This document shows positions 55,927-63,167 of a stretch of DNA of 64,000 bases, piece after piece (position 1 is the first letter of the stretch; each line of letters opens with the position of its first letter). Origin of the DNA: Mediterraneibacter hominis. GTDB taxonomy: Bacteria; Bacillota; Clostridia; Lachnospirales; Lachnospiraceae. Where the stretch lies: contig NZ_JACOPF010000001.1 in the NCBI RefSeq assembly GCF_014287475.1, positions 372,001 to 436,000 of the forward strand. The letters are read 5' to 3'. The notes under the pieces are model-generated. The model was not told where the DNA came from and did not search any database. It saw only the letters and a list, made by a program, of their open reading frames with translations. The position numbers were made by a program, and so were the translations under genes.

Positions 55927-57480
55927 TTATTTATTGTTTACAGCGGCGATAGTAGCATCTGTCAGAGAAGAAAGCTCTGCGCCGGAGTAAATGATAGAAT
56001 CAATTCTTGTATGATATTTAGAAATTACATCCTCAGGAACCTTGGTAAACAGACTGATGACAACAAGCAAAATAGTATTTGCTACCAATGCCCAGATAAG
56101 CGCTGAAAAACCAAGAGGAGGAGTTACAAAGAATGTAAAGACAGTTGCAACTATAAGCCCTCCGACAGTACCTGCAATCGCACCCTCTTTAGAAGCTTTC
56201 TTCCAGAATAAACCTGCCATTGTAGCGGGAAGTATCTGTGCAAAGAATGGGGAAGAAAGTTTATATGCATAGTCGGTAATGGAAGCCGGACGGATTGCTA
56301 CGATAACCAGTGTGATTACCATAAGAATCAAAAGAACAACACGTCCAAATTTTACGACTTGTTTTGGGTTAGATGTCTTTCCTTTCAGCTCATATACGTG
56401 ATGCAGGTAGATATCTCTGGAGGCCATCGCGCTTGCGGAAAGCAAAAGGGAATCAGCCGTAGAAACACCAAATGCAAACAGACACAACAGAGAGATAAAT
56501 GCGATAAACGGTGGAGCGTACTGTGTAGATAATACGGCAACAATGTTGTCAGGCTGCGAAAAACCAGGTCCTAAAATTGCAGGAGCAATGATGGCACCAA
56601 TTAATACGATAGGAGTATAAACCAGTACATAGGAAATTGGCATAGCCCAGGACATCTGACGGAAATTTTCTTTACTGGAAGCAACGAAAGTTCTCATGAA
56701 AATATGAGGCCATACAACCGTTGCGATAGCTCCGGTAAGAGCGTTTCCTACTATTCCACGCCAGTCAAAAGCTCCATTTGGACCAGGAGTGGAAAGAATG
56801 CTGAAAGTTCCATTCTGTCTCATGATATCTACGGCTTCGGCAAAGCCTCCATTTGGAAAATAGTGCATTGTCAAATAGACAATTAATGTGATCAGGGTAC
56901 CGAATCCCAAGCACATATGGAAAGTATCCATCCAGGCAACGGATCCCATACCTCCGCCGACAATATGTAAAGATACGACGATCGTTCCAACTGCAACAGC
57001 GATCACGTAAGGAACTAGTCCATCTGTTGTAACGACAACGGCATCCCCAATAGCAATGAGCTGCATGGCAACATAGGGGACAATGAAAAGTACCAGGACA
57101 ATAGAGACGAGCAGGCCATATCCTTCGGAATAATATCTGGAACGCAGATAATCCACTGGTGTCGTAAAGCCGTACTCTTTTCCTAAAAGCCATAATCTGT
57201 ATCCAAGAGCTACGAACATCAGGCCGGCTATCATACCTCCGGTGTTAGAATAGAAACCGATACCGTCTTTGTAAATACCGGCAGGAGCACCGTAAAATGC
57301 AAGGGCACTGAATACAGAAATAGATGTAGTACACAGTAGAACAAAAGGATTTAATCCTCGGTCAGCAGTGAAAAATTTTTCAGAAGATTCACTGGTAGAT
57401 TTAAAGGAACGAAAGCCATGCCATACAATAAAGACAGCATAGGCTAAAATTCCTAAACTAATAAGAATAGCTGGGTTCAT
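55927..57480 (-). CDS. Sodium:solute symporter (SSS family)
   Basis: A 517-residue membrane carrier with about thirteen hydrophobic segments. SEKFFTADRGLNPFVLL near 33 and SISVFSALAFYGAPAGIYKDG near 52 are SSS core helices; GVSTADSLLLSASAMASRDIY near 340 is the sodium-binding helix. It is closest in pattern to the pantothenate/carboxylate branch. With the small DUF3311-type protein before it and an acyl-CoA operon opposite, a carboxylic acid is the likely cargo. Confidence 0.92.
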   Translation of the reverse strand: MNPAILISLGILAYAVFIVWHGFRSFKSTSESSEKFFTADRGLNPFVLLCTTSISVFSALAFYGAPAGIYKDGIGFYSNTGGMIAGLMFVALGYRLWLLGKEYGFTTPVDYLRSRYYSEGYGLLVSIVLVLFIVPYVAMQLIAIGDAVVVTTDGLVPYVIAVAVGTIVVSLHIVGGGMGSVAWMDTFHMCLGFGTLITLIVYLTMHYFPNGGFAEAVDIMRQNGTFSILSTPGPNGAFDWRGIVGNALTGAIATVVWPHIFMRTFVASSKENFRQMSWAMPISYVLVYTPIVLIGAIIAPAILGPGFSQPDNIVAVLSTQYAPPFIAFISLLCLFAFGVSTADSLLLSASAMASRDIYLHHVYELKGKTSNPKQVVKFGRVVLLILMVITLVIVAIRPASITDYAYKLSSPFFAQILPATMAGLFWKKASKEGAIAGTVGGLIVATVFTFFVTPPLGFSALIWALVANTILLVVISLFTKVPEDVISKYHTRIDSIIYSGAELSSLTDATIAAVNNK

Positions 57481-57516
57481 AAATATCCTCCTTATTATCT
57501 CATTCGCTTAAAATTT

Positions 57517-57726
57517 TTATTTTACATGTTCCTGGGTATTGAAAAAAGCGTTGTAGTAAAGACCCCAGACGATTGCAGCAGGTACAGGTAAAAATAAAAG
57601 TATACATAACTGCAAAGGCAGCCAACCAAAAAGAATCGGGTTGGGCAATAACGTGACTAATATGTAATCAATAAAGAAATAGATAATATTAAAGATTACA
57701 AATGCTATTTTTACACCTTTTTTCAT
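57517..57726 (-). CDS. DUF3311-like small membrane protein
   Basis: A 69-residue protein with two hydrophobic helices and the pattern FGWLPLQLCILLFLPVPAAIVWGLYY of DUF3311 (here split for length: FGWLPLQL, PVPAAIVWGLYY). Such proteins pair with SSS carriers such as the one that follows after 36 bases. AAAGGAGAAAAGG precedes its ATG. Confidence 0.82.
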   Translation of the reverse strand: MKKGVKIAFVIFNIIYFFIDYILVTLLPNPILFGWLPLQLCILLFLPVPAAIVWGLYYNAFFNTQEHVK

Positions 57727-57800
57727 AGACCTTTTCTCCTTTCTGAAATAGTAATATGGTGATATATAAAGAAAGCGATAACTAAATCAGAGAGGAGATT

Positions 57801-57818
57801 AACGAAATCGCTTTCTTT
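57801..57818 (-). promoter_or_regulatory. LacI-type operator
   Basis: AACGAAATCGCTTTCTTT is an imperfect palindrome centred on CG (AAxGAAAxCGxTTTCxTT), the usual layout for LacI-family sites. It lies just downstream of the predicted transcription start. A second related half-site AAAGAAAGCGAT is at 57768-57779; the two also form a 12-base inverted repeat. Confidence 0.6.
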
Positions 57819-57831
57819 AAGATATGAATAG

Positions 57832-57861
57832 ATAATATCATGGGGGGGGGGTAAAAAACAA
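57832..57861 (-). promoter_or_regulatory. Predicted promoter of the SSS operon with a poly-C spacer
   Basis: On the minus strand TTGTTT (57861-57856) and TATTAT (57837-57832) are separated by 18 bases, ten of which are the C run. Nine C would give the optimal 17. The -35 match is modest, so the call rests partly on the unusual placement of the tract. Confidence 0.5.
57842..57851 (+). repeat. G10 homopolymer in the SSS operon promoter
   Basis: Ten consecutive G on the plus strand (C on the coding strand), the longest G/C run in the window, about 116 bases upstream of the DUF3311-like gene. Confidence 0.8.
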
Positions 57862-58015
57862 GAGAAAATACAAAAAAAGAGTGCATATTGTATATAATAT
57901 ACAAAAATAGTAAATAAAATATGTAAATAATACATAAAACAAAAAGAAAGGGTGTGGAAAAGTGAAATATACAGAATAACTAAAAAAATACTATGAGATA
58001 TAGAAGAAATGTGCA
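57862..58015. other. AT-rich spacer between divergent operons
   Basis: Very A-rich on the plus strand with no supported gene; several TATAAT-like strings make promoter calls here unreliable. Confidence 0.35.
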
Positions 58016-58044
58016 TTGACTTGCGGAAATGTGTTTGATATGAT
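58016..58044 (+). promoter_or_regulatory. Predicted promoter of the acyl-CoA operon
   Basis: TTGACT (58016-58021), 17-base spacer, TATGAT (58039-58044). The leader of about 130 bases contains one copy of the 62-bp repeat. Confidence 0.7.
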
Positions 58045-58088
58045 GAAAAACAAAGAAACCGATTGCGTAAAGGTTGATTTTGAAAATG

Positions 58089-58153
58089 TATACTATAAAG
58101 GGCACCCTGTAATACATTCCTTTCGGGAAAGGGATTCGTCCGACAACGACAAG
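58089..58153 (-). repeat. Single copy of the 62-bp repeat in the leader of the ligase gene
   Basis: Inverted relative to the tandem array at 45.0 kb and more diverged: TATACTATAAAGGGCACCC, then AATACATTCCTTTCGGGAAAG. It keeps the palindromic CCTTTCGGGAAAGG. Confidence 0.7.
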
Positions 58154-58182
58154 ATATGGGATATGCAAAGGGAGGAAGCAGA

Positions 58183-59811
58183 GTGATAGATGGAAATTCT
58201 ATGTGGGCTAACGAAATGATCCGGGATATGATCCAGAAAAGTGTTTCGCTAGAAAAGGTAATCTACACTTTTCCGGAATTACCTGTAAATTTGTATGAAT
58301 CGCTGAGAAGATCAGCTTCACAGCACGCAGAAAAAACACTGCTGTATGATGACAGAAAAAAGAAATACAGTTATCGGGAATTTCTGGAGAAGGTGGATGA
58401 GCTTGCGGCTTTTTTGTACTGTGTAAAATCTGTCAGACAAGGAACACATGTGGGACTGCTTATGTATAACTGTGTTGAATTTTGTGTTGCTTTTTTAGCA
58501 CTGTCAAAACTGGGGGCGGTTACAGTTCCTTTACCGAGCAAATTTAAAAAGGCGGAGGTGCTGCCTTTGATAGAACGCGCGGATATAAAGGTTTTGATCT
58601 GCGATGATGACTATACAGGATGGTTCAAAGAAGGGTTTGAAGAAAAAACTGTGCTGGCTGTGACAGACGTGGGGGAACGATATGGGTTTGAAACGGTATT
58701 CCAGGGATGGGAAAACCGTGATATGGATATAGAAGAAACAGAGAGAAACAAAAGGGGAAAGACTGAGGACACGGCGATCATTATGTTTACATCGGGTACA
58801 ACTTCCCGGAGTAAGGGGGTAGTGCTTAAAAATTATAATGTAATGCATGCCGTAGAAGTATATAGAAGAACGCTTGGTGTTGCGGATAATGATATTTCTG
58901 TAATTGCAACCCCGATTTATCATATTACGGGTCTCGTTGCTCTATTGGGCTTATTCGTTCATGTGGGTGGAACCTTGCATATTCATAAATTTTTTGATGC
59001 AAAGAGAGTGATAGAGGATGCGGTAAAATATGGATTTACTTTTCTTCATGCTTCTCCAACTGTTTTTAATTTACTTATACAAGAGGGAGAAAATGAAGAA
59101 GAAATTCCGACTTTGAGATCGTTTGCGTGTGGAAGCAGCAATATGACGAAGGAGAAGCTGCTGCGGTTACATAATTGGCTTCCACATTCAAAATTCCATA
59201 CAGTTTATGGGCTCACAGAAACGACTTCACCTGCGACGGTGTTCCCGGATGATGCGGCTAGCAGCATATATATTGGTTCGTCTGGTCTGCCTGTCCCAGG
59301 AACAAAATTCAAAATTGTTGATGAGGAGCGAAAAGAAGTTCCGAGGGGAGAGGTAGGAGAGATTGCTGTAAATGGGAGCGTCGTTTTAGACTGCTATTAT
59401 AATCAGGAGTCGGACAGTCTGGCAGACGGTTGGTTGTATACAGGAGATGTAGGATACTTTAATGAAAAAGGATATTTATATGTAGTAGACCGGAAGAAAA
59501 ATATGATTAACCGGGGCGGTGAAAAAATCTGGTGTTATGATGTGGAAAATGAGATTGCTGCAATAGAAGGTGTGCAGGATAATGCGGTGGTCGGCATACC
59601 GGATGAATTATATGGAGAAGTCGCAGCGGCGCTGATACAGCCTGCTGTAGGATATACTCTGACAGAAGAAAAAATCAAAAGGTATTTGAAGACACGTATG
59701 GCAAAATATAAAATACCTGTGAAAATCAAGATGGTGGAGGAGATACCACAGACACCAAATGGAAAAACGGATAAAGTGGCAATTAAAAAAATATTGATGG
59801 AGGAAAACTAA
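58183..59811 (+). CDS. AMP-forming acyl-CoA synthetase/ligase
   Basis: A 542-residue ANL-superfamily enzyme that activates a carboxylic acid to its CoA ester. ATP loop MFTSGTTSRSKGVVLKN (near 203), VYGLTETTSPAT near 337, hinge motif YTGDVGYFNEKGYLYVVDR near 418 and catalytic Lys in TPNGKTDKVA at the end. It is CaiC/medium-chain ligase-like; the acid is unknown. I choose GTG 58183 because GGGAGGA lies seven bases before it; the in-frame ATG at 58156 has no ribosome site. The CoA-transferase gene starts on the next base after its stop. Confidence 0.9.
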   Translation: MIDGNSMWANEMIRDMIQKSVSLEKVIYTFPELPVNLYESLRRSASQHAEKTLLYDDRKKKYSYREFLEKVDELAAFLYCVKSVRQGTHVGLLMYNCVEFCVAFLALSKLGAVTVPLPSKFKKAEVLPLIERADIKVLICDDDYTGWFKEGFEEKTVLAVTDVGERYGFETVFQGWENRDMDIEETERNKRGKTEDTAIIMFTSGTTSRSKGVVLKNYNVMHAVEVYRRTLGVADNDISVIATPIYHITGLVALLGLFVHVGGTLHIHKFFDAKRVIEDAVKYGFTFLHASPTVFNLLIQEGENEEEIPTLRSFACGSSNMTKEKLLRLHNWLPHSKFHTVYGLTETTSPATVFPDDAASSIYIGSSGLPVPGTKFKIVDEERKEVPRGEVGEIAVNGSVVLDCYYNQESDSLADGWLYTGDVGYFNEKGYLYVVDRKKNMINRGGEKIWCYDVENEIAAIEGVQDNAVVGIPDELYGEVAAALIQPAVGYTLTEEKIKRYLKTRMAKYKIPVKIKMVEEIPQTPNGKTDKVAIKKILMEEN

Positions 59812-61398
59812 ATGTTAAAAGCAAACTTTATTACAGCAAAAGAGGCGGCAGGGTACATACAGGATAATATGACGGTGTGCCCGATTGGAATGACGCTTGT
59901 CAGTGCCAGTGAAGCGGTATTAAAAGAAATTGAAGCTTCCTATCTTGAAACGGGACATCCGGCAAACCTTACCTTGCTGCATTCCTGCGGACAGAGCGAC
60001 CGGAAGGATGGAATACAGCATTTTGCCCATGAAGGGCTCGTGACGCGAATTATAGGTTCCCATTGGGGCCTGCAGCCTCGATGGATGGAGATGATCGCGA
60101 ACAACAAGGTAGAAGCGTACTGTCTGCCCCAGGGACAGATCGCGCAATTATACAGAAGTATGGCATGTGGACTGCCGGGGAAGATGTCGAAGGTGGGATT
60201 GGGAACGTTCGTAGATCCCCGATATGAAGGTGGAAAAATGAATGAGCGTACAAAGGCGTTGGACGACATTGTAGAGATTATGGAATACCACGAAGAGGAA
60301 TATATGTTTTATAAACAGATTCCAATTGACATCTGCCTGATACGAGGAACAGAATGTGACGAAATGGGGAATCTCACGACAGAGGAAGAAGCGATGAAAC
60401 TAGAAGTTCTGGCAGGGGTTCTGGCGGCAAAAAGATTTGGCGGCAAGGTGATTGCACAGGTAAAAAGAGTCGTGCAGACAGGGACTTTGAATCCTAAAGC
60501 GGTAACGGTACCTGGAGTGTTCATTGACGGGATTGTTGTGTGCGAAAATCCAGATGTAGACCACAGACAGACCTCTTCATGGATTTTTGATCCTTCTTAT
60601 TCCGGACAGGCAAGAGTGCCGCAGAATGCTATAGAGCCACTTCCAATGAGTGTAAGAAAATTTATAGGCAGAAGGGCGATAGAAGAAGTATATCCGGGTT
60701 GTGTTGTAAATTTAGGAACAGGGATTCCAAATGATGTGATTGGAAATATCAGCAATGAGGAAGGAATCAATGACGATATTATGATCACTGTAGAGTCAGG
60801 CATATACGGAGGTGTGCAGGCTGGGGGAATCGACTTTGGAATCGGACAGAATTTGTATGCCATGATAGGACACCATGAACAGATGGATTATTATAATGGC
60901 GCGGGTGTGGATGTAACGTTTATGGGCTTTGGTGAATTAGATGGGCAGGGAAATGTAAATGCGACGAAGATGGGGCCAAGGTGTACGGGCTGCGGCGGTT
61001 TCATTGATATTACCCAGAATGCCAAGAAGGTTGTATTTTGCGGGACATTTACAGCAAGCGGGTGTGAATTTCGGTTTGATGACCATAAACTAACGATTGT
61101 AAAGGAAGGAAAAATACGAAAAATGGTATCCCAGGTAGCGCAATATTCTTTTAATGGAAAGCTGTCCAGAGAGAAGAAGCAAGAGGTATTCATTGTGACA
61201 GAACGCGCTGTGTTTAAGCTGGTGGAAGAAGGTGTTATGCTTATCGAAATTGCACCGGGGATTGATTTGGAAACACAGGTGCTCGCTTTGATGGACTTTA
61301 CACCGATTATAGCCAAGGATTTAAAACTAATGGATGAAGATCTGTTTTCTGACGGGCCGGTTGGAATGAAAGATAGGATTTTAGCTAAATCAAAGTAA
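59812..61398 (+). CDS. Acyl-CoA:acetate/3-ketoacid CoA-transferase (fused subunits)
   Basis: A 528-residue family I CoA-transferase with alpha and beta halves fused, as in YdiF. The catalytic Glu is E328 in ITVESGIYGGVQAGG. GTGIPNDVIGNIS near 303 is the beta-half glycine loop. It moves CoA between acetyl-CoA (or another donor) and a short acid such as acetoacetate, butyrate or crotonate. Having both a ligase and a transferase in one operon gives two ways to activate the acid. Confidence 0.92.
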   Translation: MLKANFITAKEAAGYIQDNMTVCPIGMTLVSASEAVLKEIEASYLETGHPANLTLLHSCGQSDRKDGIQHFAHEGLVTRIIGSHWGLQPRWMEMIANNKVEAYCLPQGQIAQLYRSMACGLPGKMSKVGLGTFVDPRYEGGKMNERTKALDDIVEIMEYHEEEYMFYKQIPIDICLIRGTECDEMGNLTTEEEAMKLEVLAGVLAAKRFGGKVIAQVKRVVQTGTLNPKAVTVPGVFIDGIVVCENPDVDHRQTSSWIFDPSYSGQARVPQNAIEPLPMSVRKFIGRRAIEEVYPGCVVNLGTGIPNDVIGNISNEEGINDDIMITVESGIYGGVQAGGIDFGIGQNLYAMIGHHEQMDYYNGAGVDVTFMGFGELDGQGNVNATKMGPRCTGCGGFIDITQNAKKVVFCGTFTASGCEFRFDDHKLTIVKEGKIRKMVSQVAQYSFNGKLSREKKQEVFIVTERAVFKLVEEGVMLIEIAPGIDLETQVLALMDFTPIIAKDLKLMDEDLFSDGPVGMKDRILAKSK

Positions 61399-61422
61399 AA
61401 ATAAAAAATGGAGGTAAGAAAA

Positions 61423-62166
61423 ATGAGACTGGAAGGAAAAGTAGCAATTGTAACAGGAGCAGGCAGAGGACTTGGGCGCGGAATCGCTGTGAAGCTGGCG
61501 GAGGAAGGCGCAAAGGTGATTGCGGCAGATATGGCTCCCGCGGAAGAAACCGTGAAACAAATCAAAGAAACGGGAGGAGAAGCCTCTGCATATACGGTGA
61601 ATGTGGCAAAACAGGAAGAAGTACAATCTATGGTGCAGTTTGCGATCGATACATATGGTAAGTTAGATATTATGGTGAATAATGCCGGAATTAACAGGGA
61701 TGGCATGCTGCATAAGATGCCGGTAGAAAACTGGAATACAGTGATTGACGTGGATTTGACAGGAACCTTTTATGGAACACAGGAAGCTGTAAAATATATG
61801 CGTGAGAAAGGTTATGGAAGAATCATTAATATTTCGTCGGGAAGCTGGCTTGGAAATGTCGGACAGGCAAATTATGCGGCGGCAAAAGCGGGCGTTGTGG
61901 GGCTTACAAAGACAGCGGCGCGAGAAAATGCACGAAAGGGTATTACCTGCAATGTGATATGTCCAGGGTTTATTGAAACAGATATGACACTGAAGTTAAA
62001 AGAAGTAAATGACGGAGCAGCATGGGAGAGTATGATGAAGAGAATTCCCGCAGGATATGCAGGAAAACCTTCAGATGTAGGAAATATGGTAGCCTTCCTT
62101 GCATCTGACGAGGCGGCCTATATTACATCAGAAGTGATCAATGTAGGCGGTGGAATGATCGTATAA
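61423..62166 (+). CDS. SDR family oxidoreductase, 3-oxoacyl-reductase-like (FabG type)
   Basis: A 247-residue short-chain dehydrogenase. VTGAGRGLGRGIA near 10 is the cofactor loop, NNAG near 86, and the catalytic Ser, Tyr and Lys lie in ISSGSWLGNVGQANYAAAK (near 137-156). ATG 61423 follows GGAGGT. In this operon it more likely acts on a 3-hydroxy/3-oxo acid or CoA ester than in fatty acid synthesis, but that is inference. Confidence 0.9.
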   Translation: MRLEGKVAIVTGAGRGLGRGIAVKLAEEGAKVIAADMAPAEETVKQIKETGGEASAYTVNVAKQEEVQSMVQFAIDTYGKLDIMVNNAGINRDGMLHKMPVENWNTVIDVDLTGTFYGTQEAVKYMREKGYGRIINISSGSWLGNVGQANYAAAKAGVVGLTKTAARENARKGITCNVICPGFIETDMTLKLKEVNDGAAWESMMKRIPAGYAGKPSDVGNMVAFLASDEAAYITSEVINVGGGMIV

Positions 62167-62173
62167 GGAAACT

Positions 62174-62236
62174 ATATACCCTAAGGGTGCACCGCAATAC
62201 ATTCCCTTAGGGAAGGCGGGCTTTGGCCGACAAGGT
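62174..62236 (-). repeat. Single copy of the 62-bp repeat between SDR and Hbd genes
   Basis: TATACCCTAAGGGTGCACC, then AATACATTCCCTTAGGGAAGG and GGGCTTTGGCC; inverted copy of the 45.0 kb unit, within a transcribed spacer. Confidence 0.8.
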
Positions 62237-62261
62237 ATGACAATCAGACAGGAGGAGAAAA

Positions 62262-63104
62262 ATGAGGATTTCAGTAATCGGAGCAGGACTAATGGGCAGT
62301 GGAATTGCCCAGACATGCGCGCAGGCTGGATACGAAGTCGTAAATATCGACGTGTTTGAACCGGCAATAGATAAGGCGAAGACGAATATCGAGAAATTGT
62401 TTGCGCGGAAGATCGAAAAAGGTAGTATGACGGAAGACGAAAAGGAGAAGATTCTATCAAAAATATCATACAGCAGCCAGATGGAAGCGGTAAAGGGCAG
62501 TGCGATCGTTGTGGAAGCTGTGCCGGAAAAAATAGATTTAAAGAAAACGGTTTTTGAGCAGCTTGATAAGATTGCAGATGCAGACGCAATTCTGGTTTCC
62601 AATACTTCAGGACTTAGTATTTCTGAAATGGCGGCGGCGACGATGCGGCCTCATAAAGTCATGGGTGTACATTTCTTCTATCCGGCGCCGGTGATGAAAC
62701 TGGCGGAATTGATCCGCGGGATTGCGACGGACGAGGATACCTACAACAAAGTCAGAGAGTTTGCTGTCAGTCTTGGCAAGACGGTAGTAGATGCACCGGA
62801 GTATCCTGGCTTTATTGTGAACCGTATTTTGGTTCCTATGCAGAATGAAGCAGCTTTTATGGTAATGGAAGGGTGCAAGCCAGAGGATGTAGACAATGCT
62901 ATGAAGCTAGGGGCGAATCATCCCATGGGGCCATTGGAGCTGACGGATTTTGTGGGAGTGGATGTGATGCTGGCAACCATGACAGGGCTTTATAATGGTT
63001 TTCACGACAGCAAGTACAGACCGTGTCCACTTCTTGAGACAATGGTGAAAGCAGGACATCTGGGAAGAAAAAGCGGACAAGGATTTTATAAATACAACAA
63101 ATAA
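62262..63104 (+). CDS. hbd: 3-hydroxyacyl-CoA dehydrogenase (3-hydroxybutyryl-CoA dehydrogenase type)
   Basis: A 280-residue NAD(P) enzyme interconverting 3-hydroxyacyl-CoA and 3-oxoacyl-CoA. GAGLMGSGIAQTCAQAGYEV at 6-25 is the dinucleotide loop; SNTSGLSISEMA near 114; catalytic His in GVHFFYPAPVMKLAEL near 136; EYPGFIVNRILVPMQNEA near 184. GGAGGAG ribosome site. Length is that of clostridial Hbd. Confidence 0.93.
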   Translation: MRISVIGAGLMGSGIAQTCAQAGYEVVNIDVFEPAIDKAKTNIEKLFARKIEKGSMTEDEKEKILSKISYSSQMEAVKGSAIVVEAVPEKIDLKKTVFEQLDKIADADAILVSNTSGLSISEMAAATMRPHKVMGVHFFYPAPVMKLAELIRGIATDEDTYNKVREFAVSLGKTVVDAPEYPGFIVNRILVPMQNEAAFMVMEGCKPEDVDNAMKLGANHPMGPLELTDFVGVDVMLATMTGLYNGFHDSKYRPCPLLETMVKAGHLGRKSGQGFYKYNK

Positions 63105-63167
63105 GAGAGCGAAAAGCAATAACAGTTAGAAATAGAAGAAAGAGTGGAAAATGAAAGGAGAAGAAAT

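Noticed and set aside
60891..61706. A 271-codon minus-strand frame over the CoA-transferase and SDR genes
   Set aside because: Serine/threonine-rich mirror of conserved coding sequence with no start signal; a frame shadow.
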